From Gracilaria domingensis (lineage: Eukaryota; Rhodophyta; Florideophyceae; Gracilariales; Gracilariaceae), in assembly GCA_022539475.1 (NCBI GenBank), contig VCMS01000026.1, forward strand, positions 174,530 to 238,529: a DNA stretch of 64,000 nt. Direction: 5' to 3'. The notes under the pieces were generated by a model. The model was not told the origin of the DNA. It searched no databases and worked only from the letters and a program-made list of their open reading frames with translations. Positions within the stretch are counted from its first letter, which is position 1, and each line of letters begins with the position of its first letter. Positions 40,933 through 51,345 of this stretch are shown in pieces. A program made the position numbers and the translations under genes.

Positions 40933-42639
40933 TTAACATGAGCTTATATATGCTTCGATATTCCGACACAATTCTTTCGCTCCGAGAGCACCACGCATCG
41001 CCCCGCCTGAACCGCTCTCCAGCATACAGCCTAAATTTGTCTTAGCGCGCACATCTTTCCCTTCATTAGCAGCCCATTCATATACTTTTGCAGCTCGTAA
41101 GGGATCAGACTCAACCCCATCTATTCCTTTCTCTTCCATTCTTACAAAGGCGGATAAGAGCGATGCAGCTCCCGCCCCTTCAACCAGACGTTCAAGGATC
41201 TTTATCATGGTAGCAAATCGCGTTGTACCTTTTGATAGCTTTCGTGGTAGAACCATCAAAGCTTTGCCTCGTTCAGACTCGACCTTAACACAGCTTTTCT
41301 TTGCTAGCCCCTCCATTGCTTTGATGCAGTTGTCAGTGACTTCATTTCCTTGTCGATGGCACTTGGCAATTTCTTCCATTGCCGGATGATACCCTTTCTC
41401 GGCCGCGCTTTGAAGCATTCGAAGCGCAAGCTTTCGATCGGATGCTTCACATTCTAGAAGAAGGCGTGCTGCGTTACACTGCTCTTCAAGAAACGAAGGC
41501 CAAGCCTTGCACAAGCTGATATCGATGAAGTCCGATGCTTCGAATACGTCTAAATGGCTCAAAACATTGTCTCCATCAAGATTAACGACTTTCGAATCAA
41601 ATTGGCTGCACGGCTGTGATACATTTCGAGTTTGTTCGGTACAAACTTCAACTGGAGCCCCAAACCGGCGGACATGCTCTTTATCTGCATCGTGTTCGTT
41701 TTGAGCCCATCGAATCGCCTGTAGAAGGATATCGTTCTTGAGCGGGGAGCCAGCTGCACGCTCCTGTCCCGTAAAAGGGCAGGGCTTGTAAACTTTCCAC
41801 TCGCGATCTCCACTCTTCTCAATTGGAATAAGAAGAAAATGGATACCAATAACACCAGAAAGATTGTTGAAATCAGTATCATTTTCAGAGATCCGCCCGC
41901 AAAGGGCGGAAAACCAAGACACTAGAGATATTAAACCGCTTCTCTGACGACTTTGAGAACATTTTAGGCTAACGGTGGCCGTTATTGTTGTGGTTACTAT
42001 GGCCATGATATCACGGTCGCCGTACTTGTTAAGTGAAGGTTCTAGATAAGGAAACAGAAATCTGAACACCGCTTCAGCATTTTTCCACAACCAGAGACGG
42101 AGGTCAGCGCAATTGCGAGATTTTCGAATGGAAGCCGCAGAGAGCTTTAAACACGCTGTGTCACTTGATCCCACTTTCAGCGCAGTGAGCAAGTTACCAA
42201 ATTCAGGTGGAATATTGACGCCTGTCTCCATTTTGGAGAGCGAGGATGTCGTAATAGTGGAAACCTGTTCGTCGACGTGAAAGGCGCTCATGGGCTGTTC
42301 ATCAGGAGGTTCAGTGCCTAGCAAACCATTACGAAGATCATCTACGAGATCACCACAAAGGTTATACGGCGAAGAGCTAGATACGCTCGATACAGCAGGA
42401 TGATGATGTTGATACTCGAGGATTCGCTTAAGGTTGACGTCGGTGCAATCGGGGCTTTCATGCCGTACCGAGGGGTGGGGAAGAATCCCTACCACGTCAA
42501 ATACTTCAATATGCCCATTTGGCGTGAAGACAGAGTAGGCCTTCAGACGATCGCTTATGGCGATGTGAACGTCTTGAGGTCGATTCGGAACGACTGGTAC
42601 CTTGAACCCGGTTTTAGCAGTTTGCCTCATCTTGAGCAT
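40933..42639 (-). CDS. Sel1-repeat family paralogue, shortened (copy B)
   Basis: ATG 42639 (or 42630, in frame) gives 568 residues. It matches copy A over the N-terminal module (DVHIAISDRLKAYSVFTPNG) and the middle domain (SAASIRKSRNCADLRLWLWK). It keeps only the first Sel1 repeats (AAEKGYHPAMEEIAKCHRQG, and GKDVRAKTNLGCMLESG) and ends shortly after. Where copy A continues with more repeats, this copy stops, so it has lost the distal solenoid. The open frame suggests it may still be expressed. It lies directly past the LINE fragment, which may have caused the truncation. Confidence 0.78.
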   Translation of the reverse strand: MLKMRQTAKTGFKVPVVPNRPQDVHIAISDRLKAYSVFTPNGHIEVFDVVGILPHPSVRHESPDCTDVNLKRILEYQHHHPAVSSVSSSSPYNLCGDLVDDLRNGLLGTEPPDEQPMSAFHVDEQVSTITTSSLSKMETGVNIPPEFGNLLTALKVGSSDTACLKLSAASIRKSRNCADLRLWLWKNAEAVFRFLFPYLEPSLNKYGDRDIMAIVTTTITATVSLKCSQSRQRSGLISLVSWFSALCGRISENDTDFNNLSGVIGIHFLLIPIEKSGDREWKVYKPCPFTGQERAAGSPLKNDILLQAIRWAQNEHDADKEHVRRFGAPVEVCTEQTRNVSQPCSQFDSKVVNLDGDNVLSHLDVFEASDFIDISLCKAWPSFLEEQCNAARLLLECEASDRKLALRMLQSAAEKGYHPAMEEIAKCHRQGNEVTDNCIKAMEGLAKKSCVKVESERGKALMVLPRKLSKGTTRFATMIKILERLVEGAGAASLLSAFVRMEEKGIDGVESDPLRAAKVYEWAANEGKDVRAKTNLGCMLESGSGGAMRGALGAKELCRNIEAYISSC

Positions 42640-43518
42640 TTCACAGAGACTCTGATGATGCGGAGATGAGCGAGGCACTGCCTCATGGGGCTCTTAAACC
42701 CCTCCGCAGGAGCGGTGCGCTGCCTTGGAGGCAGTCCACCGCTCCAGCGGAGTGGTTTAAGAGCTCCATCTGCGAATGAACCATCCAGACAGACATCATG
42801 TCTGTACCGTCGTACCAGCATCTCACCAGGCGGTGTCCAAAGTTTGTGCAACGTTTGGACTCCAAACGTTGCACGTGAACGCGTTCTGATTGGTAAGAAC
42901 GCTGCGGTCAGCATCTCAGGCGGTGTCCAAACAGGCGAGAAAGTTGCAGAGAGGCACAACTTGAATAAAATTATTGCTTCTTCCCTCCGTCACACTTCAA
43001 GTGAGCACACGCTGCGTGCGTACCTATTTTTTTTCCCACACGTCGTTTTCAACAAGGAATCGGAGCAACGGGCGTGCCCATTGGTTGGCAAGTACCGATT
43101 TGCGCACAAACGCGGCAGCAGCAGCAGCAGCATCAGCACTGCGCAGCGACACTTTTGCTTTCCGAACACTTTGGTTGCCAAAACGCTCACAGCCTGTGAG
43201 TCACAGGTGATGCCTCTGCTTTGCATTACTTTGTGTAACTCTAGACTCCACGGGGGCACATGTGATCCGTCTTCTCGTGGACTCCTGACTTTCCCCTGGG
43301 AAAGCAAAACTTATCGCGTTCGTGTCTTCGAAGGAGGTCCACACTTTTCAAGTCGAGGAAGATGAAGAAGACTCTGCGGCGGCGTCCCCGCCTCGCACCC
43401 TGTCTGTGCTTACTACTTGTGACAAGGTGTCCGTCCGTGTGCTGATGTTGCTCTCAACAAAAAAAGGCCTCAAAGGTGAAATGAGATCAGTTCACCAGTT
43501 CAGCCACAAACTCACCCT
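42640..43518. other. Non-coding stretch with a large imperfect inverted repeat
   Basis: A foldback at 42687-42767 has ~38-base arms with about five mismatches. Its left arm reads ctcttaaacccctccgcagg. A gcagcagcagcagcatcagc tract lies near 43113. No gene is recognised. Confidence 0.5.
42687..42767. repeat. Large imperfect hairpin
   Basis: The left arm (from 42687, ...ctcttaaacccctccgcagg) pairs with the right arm (to 42767, ...gagtggtttaagagctcc) with a few mismatches and almost no loop. It lies right beside the start of Sel1 copy B. Confidence 0.75.
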
Positions 43519-44446
43519 TCAAAGAGGTGACGGTTTCTCGTCACCTTGGAAGCACGGGGGGAGGTATCGCTCTGGCGGTGGAGCCAGATCGCGGGGAGAG
43601 TCGCAGCACGACTTTAGGTAGACGGCCACATTCTCGTTGATCAGCAAACCTTCTTTGACGGCATCCGAAGCCGCCAGGCCTCCAAAGCACCGCACGTTTC
43701 CCTTACAATTTGGAGGAGCAAAGCTGAGATTCTCTGGGCTCAGCCAGTCTATAGTTGATTTTCGTTCGTTGTTGATTAACGCAAGTTTGAACGTGTTGAT
43801 GCCAATCTCCGTCCGCCGATCTTCCTCACTTCGAATAATCTTTTGACCCAAGACGGTGTGGCGAATAATGTTTTGATCCTCGTCCGACAACTTCCGAATA
43901 CCAAAAACACCAATCCAGAGAAAAGTAAGCGTCTGGAGAGCATCAAAAACTCTCTCGTACCAGTTCTCGCGTTTTGCAGGGTTGAAGACTCCCACCAGAA
44001 CAGAACCAAGACCAGAGCATAATACATATCCTCGTCAGAGCCATGTGCTCAGTGGGTGAAGACGAACTCATGCCTCCTCCACGTGATATTGAGTTTGCGC
44101 TATGCTGAATTTAGCATGCTCAATCAGCTCAGTGAGTGAAAACTCACGACATATCCGATCATAATAAAGGTGTGAAAGTGACTCCTCAATGTCATCGCTT
44201 TCCCCCTTGCTTAGCGCATTCCCACTTTCGCGAGCCCAGTCAAAATCCGAATCGGTTTTAAACTCACGCCCGGAAAAGTTCACTGTTCTTTGTGACGTTG
44301 TGCCTATAACGTGCCAGTTTGCCTGAGCTTTCTGCTTCGGCCGTGGCTTCTGGATTGAAGTAAGCCCGAAAAGAAGAAATCTGTGTTGAACTTCTCTCTT
44401 TTTCTCTTTCTCTCTCGTACACGAAGATTGAATGGTGAAGAGCTCG
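43519..44446 (-). CDS. Unknown ORF pair downstream of the third Sel1-family N-terminus
   Basis: A minus-strand frame ending at 43519 includes GYVLCSGLGSVLVGVFNPAK, TLTFLWIGVFGIRKLSDEDQ and NLSFAPPNCKGNVRCFGG. Another frame just upstream, ending at 44068, includes QANWHVIGTTSQRTVNFSG and LYYDRICREFSLTELIEHAK. They may be exons of one gene that has taken over the N-terminal module at 44447-44704, or separate remnants. No family is recognised and no splice pair was fixed. Confidence 0.35.
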
Positions 44447-44704
44447 TCATGGTCGCGACGTGGCAGGATGATGTTTTGTATACTCCAGGATTCGCTTAAT
44501 GTTGACCTCGGTGCAATCGGGGCTTTCATGTCGTACCGAGGGGTGCGGAAGAATTCCCACCGCGTCAAATACTTTAATATGTCCGTTTGGCGTGAAGGCT
44601 GAGTAGGCTTTTAGACGATCGCTTACGGTGATGTGAACGTGCTGAGGTTGTTTCTGGACGAGTGGCACTTTGGAGCTGATTTTTTTAGAGAACGTTTGCC
44701 CCAT
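44447..44704 (-). pseudogene. Third copy of the Sel1-family N-terminal module
   Basis: ATG 44704 starts 85 codons (MGQTFSKKISSKVPL...SDRLKAYSAFTPNG...GILPHPSVRHESPDC) that match the first ~80 residues of copies A and B. Nucleotide similarity continues ~45 bases beyond the stop, with a frame change. It then gives way to unrelated sequence that lacks the middle domain and the repeats. It lies ~490 bases from the intact acyl-CoA oxidase, as copy A lies ~590 bases from the oxidase pseudogene. That marks the two loci as duplicates. Confidence 0.8.
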
Positions 44705-45190
44705 GTTCAGCTGTGGGATTCAGAATAGGCGCTGAGGACTTCAGGACACACAGATTCTGTGTTACAGAAAACCACCGTCGTTCGGAACGAGCTTTCACCA
44801 ACATTTTCAACTTCCATTCGGGCACTGACATGTGATATTCCCGGATCATACCGCTTGTTCAGGTCCCGGTTGAAGCGGAACGCCCGAGTCGCCGTTTGAG
44901 TAACATTTTATGAAAACACAAGGACTATGTTCAGGAGGGATAGCCTTCCATTTGGCGCTTCGCCTGTTAAGAGTATGGTGCTTTGGTACCATAGATAATA
45001 ATATCTAATTGGTGAGATAAAGGGCGACCTCTACCATACCCTTCCCCAAATTCAACTGTTGCAAATGTTCGTACAAGTACAAACCTTATTTACAAACCGA
45101 ACCGGAAGTGCTCATGGACGCTTGCGCTCAATTATAACAAGTCAAGGGCTGTGTTTGGCTTCGTCGTTACCACTGTCCTCCATGCAGGCT

Positions 45191-47107
45191 CTACAACCTT
45201 GATCTCGAGTTGTAATGGACGTAGTCGATGGCAATGGGGGCAAGGAGGTGGTCAGGAATCCCCGCGCCTTCAACAAGCTGTGTCGCGATTGCAGTTACGC
45301 AGTCGCACAGACGATCAATCTGCGTTACGGCTTCAGTAGCGTCCCTCTGGGATATACATCCCAAACGTAAGAAATCTGCGTTCTTTCTTATCGTCTCAGC
45401 CCCCCAAAGCTGTCCACATAATTGCAGAGCATCGGCAGTGGCTGTATCCATCGCCCGTGCCTTCTTCAAGTGAGTGAGATGAGCGTCATATATTACTCGA
45501 CACATATGTGCTCTTGCAGCGCTTTCAGCCTGCGGTAAACAGTCGTTCCACGCGTGAAAGGCGGATCCTCTTCTGGTCCTCGTGGCCTTCGCATATTCTG
45601 TTCCCAACAGGCCCACCTGCTTCTTCTCAAGTCTCCAGAATATCGCTTGGAAGAATGCGGGGTCCAGCTTGGAGGACGACCCAGAACTGGAGGGGGCTTT
45701 GTTTAAAGCGGACAAAATTGATCTGTCATCGTATCTGCCTTTGTTTCGTGCTGCTGCGCCAAACTCTGCCAGAAGGGTCTTTCCAACCTGCTGCATCATT
45801 ACGTTATTCACGCCTTCGAAGGTCAGCATCACATCTCGATCGGCCTTCATGGGTGCGATCCAATTGTCTGACTTGTAGCCTTGTCCGCCACATGCCTCTC
45901 TCGCGGATTGCAAAGCGTCTTGCATGAACCAGGTAAACAAGGCCTTGTACCCAGCTGAGGTGACATGCGTTTGCTTAGAGACTTCGCCATCGTCTACAGC
46001 GCGATACCACGCATTTGACAAGTCTCTGGCACACAAGGCATACACATATGATGTAGCGAGCGGAATCATAAGCTGCCTTTTCTGGCTCGAGTAGAATAGC
46101 AGCGGAACTTCTCTCGCATCTTCCGATGGCGCAAACGCGCGTCGCACCAATGAGTATCGAATCGCGATTGACAGACCAAGAAGGGCGTTCATAACGGAAA
46201 CGAAGCACATTCCGACACGACCTCCTGTTAACGCGGCCAACATAGCACCAAAGCGTGCATTCGCTGATGGTATGGAAGACGAGTAAGTTCCATCCGGTGC
46301 GACTTGACTCATTCCCGAAAGCATGTCCTCGCGCGGAACACGAACATGTGTGAACCAAATGCGACCGTTGTCGACTCCATTGAGTCCCGCTTTCTCGCCA
46401 CAATCCTCGATGCGTATGCCTGGCATAAGGCTGTCATCACTTCGACGGAGCTGAACGATAAACACGTGAATGCCATAGTCCACACCCTTTATAGATAACT
46501 TTGCGAATACAACTGCGTGTGACGCGCTCTCCGCGGCGCCGCCGATCCAGTACTTTTGAGCCGTTTCCACGGGAGTGTGTATATCGAATTGCTGCGTTTC
46601 GGGGTGGTATGTTGCTTGTGTCTCGATACCGCGCACGTTACTGCCGTGACCAAGCTCTGTGAGCGCAAAACAGCCAAACACTTTCATGCACTCCAGCTTC
46701 GGAATCCAGAAATCTTTCTGCTGCTGGCTCCCAAGTCGAAACAAGGTAGCGCCAAACAGGCCGAAGCTGACGCCAAATTTGACCTCAATCGAATGATCGA
46801 GTAGAGCCAGCACGGAAATGACAGTGTCATATCGACGCGAGCCTTCCGCGCGTTGCAGGGAGATGGAGTTTTCAAGCAAGCCCGCTTGCTGCACGCGTCT
46901 CATGCGCGCGTTTGTGAGGTCGCGATGCTGGCGTATCGAGAGATCGGCTGTTCGATGAAAGAGAGGCTCTTTGAGGAGCTCGAAGGCGCGCTGACGAAGC
47001 TGGCGTTCGAACGGGAATAAGAGACGGTTCAGAACCTGCGGCGACGGGGGGTTTGGGGGGGGAGGCGGCAAGTGAGGGTCCGTGGACTCGATTGATTGGG
47101 CGCGCAT
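45191..47107 (-). CDS. Peroxisomal acyl-CoA oxidase
   Basis: ATG 47107 gives 638 residues, close to the family norm (650-700). Conserved landmarks are [17 protein letters not shown] (FAD/substrate region, about 148-164), [36 protein letters not shown] and EACGGQGY (about 402-409). [19 protein letters not shown] (about 423-441) carries the catalytic Glu. It catalyses the first step of peroxisomal beta-oxidation: acyl-CoA plus O2 gives trans-2-enoyl-CoA plus H2O2. The C-terminus is ...NSRSRL, a type-1 peroxisomal targeting signal variant. No intron is needed. A broken half-copy lies at 32.6-33.7 kb. Confidence 0.95.
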   Translation of the reverse strand: MRAQSIESTDPHLPPPPPNPPSPQVLNRLLFPFERQLRQRAFELLKEPLFHRTADLSIRQHRDLTNARMRRVQQAGLLENSISLQRAEGSRRYDTVISVLALLDHSIEVKFGVSFGLFGATLFRLGSQQQKDFWIPKLECMKVFGCFALTELGHGSNVRGIETQATYHPETQQFDIHTPVETAQKYWIGGAAESASHAVVFAKLSIKGVDYGIHVFIVQLRRSDDSLMPGIRIEDCGEKAGLNGVDNGRIWFTHVRVPREDMLSGMSQVAPDGTYSSSIPSANARFGAMLAALTGGRVGMCFVSVMNALLGLSIAIRYSLVRRAFAPSEDAREVPLLFYSSQKRQLMIPLATSYVYALCARDLSNAWYRAVDDGEVSKQTHVTSAGYKALFTWFMQDALQSAREACGGQGYKSDNWIAPMKADRDVMLTFEGVNNVMMQQVGKTLLAEFGAAARNKGRYDDRSILSALNKAPSSSGSSSKLDPAFFQAIFWRLEKKQVGLLGTEYAKATRTRRGSAFHAWNDCLPQAESAARAHMCRVIYDAHLTHLKKARAMDTATADALQLCGQLWGAETIRKNADFLRLGCISQRDATEAVTQIDRLCDCVTAIATQLVEGAGIPDHLLAPIAIDYVHYNSRSRL

Positions 47108-47341
47108 TGTGTGGGAGGTGGATGCGAAACAACGAGAAGGTTGTGCGCGATGCTGGGCTCAGCGTCAGGTGTGTGTTGGCGGTGGATCGTATACCTTAAC
47201 TAGCGTTCAAAAAGCAGAGCGCGCTAACTGGTCTTCCGGAGCCATAATGGCATGTGGGGAGGACAAGGACCAGGACACGACACGAAGGCGCAGCGTTTAC
47301 CTTCGCAGAATAGGACACGACCTCCGCAGTGATTAGCACGT
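47108..47341. other. Upstream flank of the acyl-CoA oxidase
   Basis: Non-coding DNA between the oxidase start and the first SINE copy. It probably contains the oxidase promoter. No clear motif was identified. Confidence 0.5.
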
Positions 47342-47905
47342 TGTGTGGCAGATTAGATCTATGATGCCGGCACCGAACTTGAGGTACAGTATAAGGATCC
47401 CAATTTGGGTCCGAGCTATCGTCCCTGGTCTTGGGCGCATTCCGTTTAGCTCAGCCGGCTACGGCACTGGAAGTGGGATGGCGCACGGATGTCGGGGGTC
47501 CCGAGTTCAAGCCCACGATGTGCTGCTCCGCTTCAATAGTCAAATCTTCTTCTTCTTCTTCTCCATTCTACACGTCGCCACGTACACGACTACGTCACTA
47601 TCATCATCGTCATAACCATCGACATCACCGAATCAGCTCATACAGTAGCATCGACATCATACACACGTCACACACGCGATAATCGAATCTGCAGATCTCT
47701 CTACGAATCTAGGAGCCAGTTTATCAGGTAAGCTCGGCTTGAGACAGCGCTGTTAAGGACTCACACGTGGCAAGCACATTCGGGCTTCCGGCACCGGGCA
47801 AAACCCTGCGACCGGTGACCGTCTCCGGCGATGCGCACTTCTTCCAGCCCAGGACCAGGGGCACTCTTTTTCAACCTTTTTCTTCGCGGTGATACGATTG
47901 ACACC
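47342..47905 (+). mobile_element. tRNA-headed SINE, copy 1
   Basis: The head has an A-box-like tagctcagccgg (about 47452) and a B-box-like gagttcaagccc (about 47510), the internal RNA polymerase III promoter of tRNAs. A pyrimidine-rich stretch and a ~160-base tail block (acacgtggcaagcaca... to ...ccaggggcactcttttt) follow. The same head, order and tail recur at 48139-48730. A 500-bp length with Pol III boxes and no ORF fits a SINE. The exact ends are uncertain, and similarity extends a little upstream of the head. Confidence 0.75.
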
Positions 47906-48138
47906 TAGAACTATCGTCTAGGAATAATAGGTTAATAAAACTCGTCCGTCACACAGAGTGAACTATATACACTATATGTATGTGTTGCTGGTGGTTACTA
48001 TGGTTGCGCGTTCAAAGGGGCATGGTATGCCAACTGGTCTAGCGGACTGACGGCAAGTTATGCAGCCAAGACATGAATGTACAGCACCGAACTTTTAAAG
48101 ATAGTCATGACATCATGACAACGGCGATAAGTGTGCGC

Positions 48139-48730
48139 ACGGTGTGGAGTGGGTTCGATCTATGATAATGTTCTTGGTGAACCCGCCAGACCTCTGGCAT
48201 AAAAGGATCACACCAGAGGCAATGTGCTGTCCCTGGCCTTGGGCGCATGCCATTTCGCTCATCTGGTTGCGGCACTGGGCGCGGGTGGGCGCGGGTGGGC
48301 GCATGGATGCCAGAGGTCTCAGGTTCTCAAGCACGCGTGCGTGTGCTCTTCTCTCTCTCTCTCTCGTTTCAAAAACTGGTCTGTCATAGTGTTCTGAATT
48401 TCTACAAATCGCTACGTATACCCCAACGTGATATCGTTACCCCATCATGATCATCGGATCCTGATACGCCGTCTTAACTCATCCTCGACAAATCTACCTT
48501 GACAAAAAGGTAACCCCATACGAACAGCGAATCAAAGTCTTTGGTAGACCGAGAACCCCCCGCATCTTTGGCATGCAAAACCCGTTAATGACGCACACGT
48601 GGCGAGCACACTTGGATCTTCGCGCCGCCGCAAAATGCTCGGACCTGCGTCCGCATCCAGCGATGCGCACTTCCTCTCAGCGCTGGCCAGGGGCACTCTT
48701 TTCCACCTTCTTTGGCGTTGATCTCATTCA
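48139..48730 (+). mobile_element. tRNA-headed SINE, copy 2
   Basis: The copy matches copy 1 in the leader (gatctatgat, then tgtccctggccttgggcgca) and in a more diverged tRNA-like head (ttcgctcatctgg ... caggttctcaagc). It also matches in a CT-rich block and the tail (cacgtggcgagcacac, agcgatgcgcacttcctctc, ccaggggcactctttt). The internal cgcgggtggg duplication is specific to this copy. The two copies are direct repeats ~800 bp apart. Confidence 0.75.
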
Positions 48731-48894
48731 TCTGGGAATGAGCTACGGACGGTACCGAAGGTAGAGTCCTTCGCGCGGAGCGTTGCTGCAATACTTGCCC
48801 CCGCAGTTGAAAAGATACACTCTTCCTCTACCTCTGCCCCCCCCCCTCCCCCGCCTACACACTCCCGCACAAATCACCTTTGCTGTCCTTGTCC

Positions 48895-50008
48895 ATGCTC
48901 CGCTCAGCGATGCATAACTATCAGTTGCCATATTCAAACCGAAGTTCACCGCAATGCTTTGTCACGACGCCAGTGCTCAGCAGCCCGAAACTTCCCAACA
49001 GCCAGAAATGTATCACTCCCCACTTCAAAACGCGGCCTTACCAACCGTCAAGAGTCCGCCTGCGCCGCACGTCATCACAGCAAAAGCTCTCCGCAACTGT
49101 TGCATCAAGCTATCACAAGGTAGATGTCTTTGACAAACGTCTACCGCCTTTCGGACGCAGCGATCACGCGCCCTTGACTCCAGTCATAATCATCCCGGGT
49201 TACGGCGCAACCGCCGCCGAGTATTATCCCATGGCAGAACTGCTTCGCGAAACGCTTGGTGCTGGTGCTGAGGTGAGTGTGGTGCCGGTCACATTCTCCA
49301 CCTGGATATCCACTGTAGGGGGTCGCCCTGTCACTCCGGTTCTGCGCTTGTTACACGAGGCGGTGCAGAAAGCAAGAGAGCGGTGTGGCTGCTCAAACGT
49401 TCATCTGGTTGGCCATTCGGCCGGCGGCTGGATTGGTCGTATTTATCTCGGGCACGTTCCGTACCCCGCGGGCTCCTCGTCTGCGTGGCATGGAGCGCGA
49501 TTTGTGTCAAAGCTAGTGTGTCTTGGCACACCACATCGCAGCGATGAAGGCGTGACTAGGAAGAACATGCAGTTTGTCAACGAAAACTATCCTGGGGCGT
49601 ATCATGCCAATGTTGAGTATGTGAATATAATCGGCAACGGAGCGTCTGTGGCAGAAAAGGCCAGTGGCACGTGGCGATTTTGGGAAACGGATTGGTTCAC
49701 TAGAGTTAGTTACTCTTTGACAGACAAGTGTATTGGAAACGGAGCGGCTGAAGGCGATGGTACGTTTGTTATCTTTCGGCATGCCTTGTTTAACTTTTGG
49801 CAATCTCTGACTTTACCTCGTACCGACAGGAATTGTACCACTATCTTCAGCGTTTCTGGGCGGAGCTCATAATATTTGCATGAAGGGAATCTGGCATTCA
49901 CCGTCTTCTGGAGGTGCGTGGTATGGTCACCCCGACGCAGTCAGATACTGGAGCTCTTTTCTGCAGACGGAGACAACTATTGAGCCTGACACAAATGACA
50001 AGTCTTGA
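48895..50008 (+). CDS. Alpha/beta hydrolase (lipase-like), two exons
   Basis: Exon 1 is 48895-49759 and exon 2 is 49830-50008, with a 70-base intron (GTACGT...CCGACAG). The splice restores IVPLSSAFLGGAHNICMKGI and a plausible C-terminus (AWYGHPDAVRYWSSFL), giving ~347 residues. The protein has an oxyanion strand (VIIIPGYGATAAEYY), nucleophile elbow GHSAGG (about residue 172), LVCLGTPHRSDEGVT, the acid in EGDGIVPL and a His in GIWHSP or AHN. It belongs to a hydrolase family of plants, algae and cyanobacteria. The ~85-residue Ser/Arg-rich N-terminus suits a plastid transit peptide. The substrate is unknown. Confidence 0.85.
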
Positions 50009-50336
50009 GATTGGGTCAAAGATTACTCTAAGGAACGCTCTAGCTGGCAAACAATAGACTGCAGCTGGAGCGAGCGATTCTTGAATCGACAGCTTTCTGT
50101 TTTCAGTGGGCGATCTAATACGCGTAGGACGTGGACGCGGCGCGAATTCAGAGGCTCTGAACTTCAGAGCCTGCTCGCGCGAGGCACCAGCAAAGCATTC
50201 GTCACTGCGCCACGCGCCACCGCGGCGCGCGCGCGGCAGTTAGTTGAGCGCATCGCAGCGCGCGATGCGCGCCGCCGCCGCCGCCGCCGCCGCCCGCCAC
50301 CACCGCGCGCCGCCGCCGCCCGCGCGCCCCGCCGCC

Positions 50337-50781
50337 ATGCACCCCGCCTTCCTGCCCTGCGCGCCGCTGCGCGCGCGCCGCGCGCCGCCGCCGGCGCTGC
50401 GCGCGCGCGCGCGCGCGGCCGCGGCGCCGCGCGCCGCGCTGCAGTCGCCGCCGGCGTGGACGCCGCATACGTGGCGCTCGCGCCCGATCCTGCAGCAGCC
50501 CGTGTACCCCGACGCGGCCGTTTGGAAGAATACTGCGAGAAGTGGACGCGTTCTTCAAGGCGCATGCGCAGGAGGGGACGGTGGCTGGAGGCGTGCATCT
50601 CGAAATGACCGGCGAGGAGAACGTCACCGAGTGCCTCGGCGGCGACGTGAACGAGATCACGGAGGCGCGACTGTGCGAGAACTACGTGAGCATGTGCGAC
50701 CCACGGCTGAACGGGGCGCAGGCCATTGAGATGGCGTACGAGGTTGGGCAGCGATTGAGAAGAAACGGAGGTCGTACGTAA
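50337..50781 (+). pseudogene. Class II DAHP synthase with its middle deleted
   Basis: The 5' part from ATG 50337 encodes an Ala/Arg-rich transit-peptide-like leader and the family's N-terminus (AWTPHTWRSRPILQQPVYPD). At about 50517-50525 the sequence jumps, in another frame, to the family's C-terminus: ILREVDAFFKAHAQEG, GVHLEMTGEENVTECLGG and CDPRLNGAQAIEMAYEVGQ, stop at 50781. About 330-350 central residues, including most of the active site, are missing. The full enzyme makes DAHP from erythrose-4-phosphate and PEP, the first step of the plastid shikimate pathway. This is either an internally deleted pseudogene or a collapse in the assembly. Confidence 0.88.
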
Positions 50782-50829
50782 GATATAGCTAGTCGTTTAG
50801 TACATGCGTCGCCATGATGACAGAACGAC

Positions 50830-51345
50830 TCATGGTTGCTGCGGCTGGGAGCGGAGCGCCTCCTGCACGTCCGGCGGCAGGGCGTCGGCGCCATGCTCTC
50901 TGCGCAGCACGAAGGTGGTGCCGCGGCTTGCGCTGGCCACGCGCAGCTCGTCGTCGACGTAAGGCACGTGCAGCCAGCCGCACGCCTTGTGGCGCAGCAG
51001 CCGGAACGGCACGGCGTACGGCAGCCGCAGCGCGCCGCGCAACCACGAGAAGCACGCGCGCGCAAAGCGCAGCCGCAGCCGCGCGCCGCGCACCTCCGTC
51101 ACCGCCGCCAGCACGCTGAGCGCGCCGCCGCCGCGCGGCAGCGCCACGCGGTTCACCACCGCCGCCGGCGCGCGCGCGCGCGCCACCACCTGCGCCACGC
51201 GCGGCGCCCGCCGCCCGGCGCGCAGAAACGCGCGCTGCACCGCCGACGCGCGGCGCGGCGCGCTGCTGTGCGCGGCGCGCCACGCGCCCAGCAGGCGCGC
51301 GTCCGCGGCCGGCGGCGGCGCGGAACGCGGCGCGCATCGCTGCAA
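50830..51345 (-). CDS. PAP/fibrillin-family plastid protein (5' end uncertain)
   Basis: The frame ends at 50830 and is open upstream past 51345. It shows LLGAWRAAHSS (like the family's 'GxWxLLYTS'), GALSVLAAVTEVRGARLRLR and the closing GWLHVPYVDDELRVASASRG, FVLRR, which match the PAP/fibrillin C-terminal block ('YLDxDLRIxRG..FVL'). Fibrillins are lipocalin-like plastid proteins at thylakoids and plastoglobules. No ATG lies in this frame. A better leader (MRRGRLAASRARGARPL, ATG near 51480) is in another frame, so a 5' intron probably joins them. It converges on the DAHP synthase remnant with a ~48-base gap. Confidence 0.7.
   Translation of the reverse strand: MQRCAPRSAPPPAADARLLGAWRAAHSSAPRRASAVQRAFLRAGRRAPRVAQVVARARAPAAVVNRVALPRGGGALSVLAAVTEVRGARLRLRFARACFSWLRGALRLPYAVPFRLLRHKACGWLHVPYVDDELRVASASRGTTFVLRREHGADALPPDVQEALRSQPQQP

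Noticed and set aside
47440-47530. Functional tRNA gene
   Set aside because: A- and B-box-like blocks are present, but the arms do not fold into a full cloverleaf by eye, and a second copy shares non-tRNA tail sequence, so a SINE head is the better reading.
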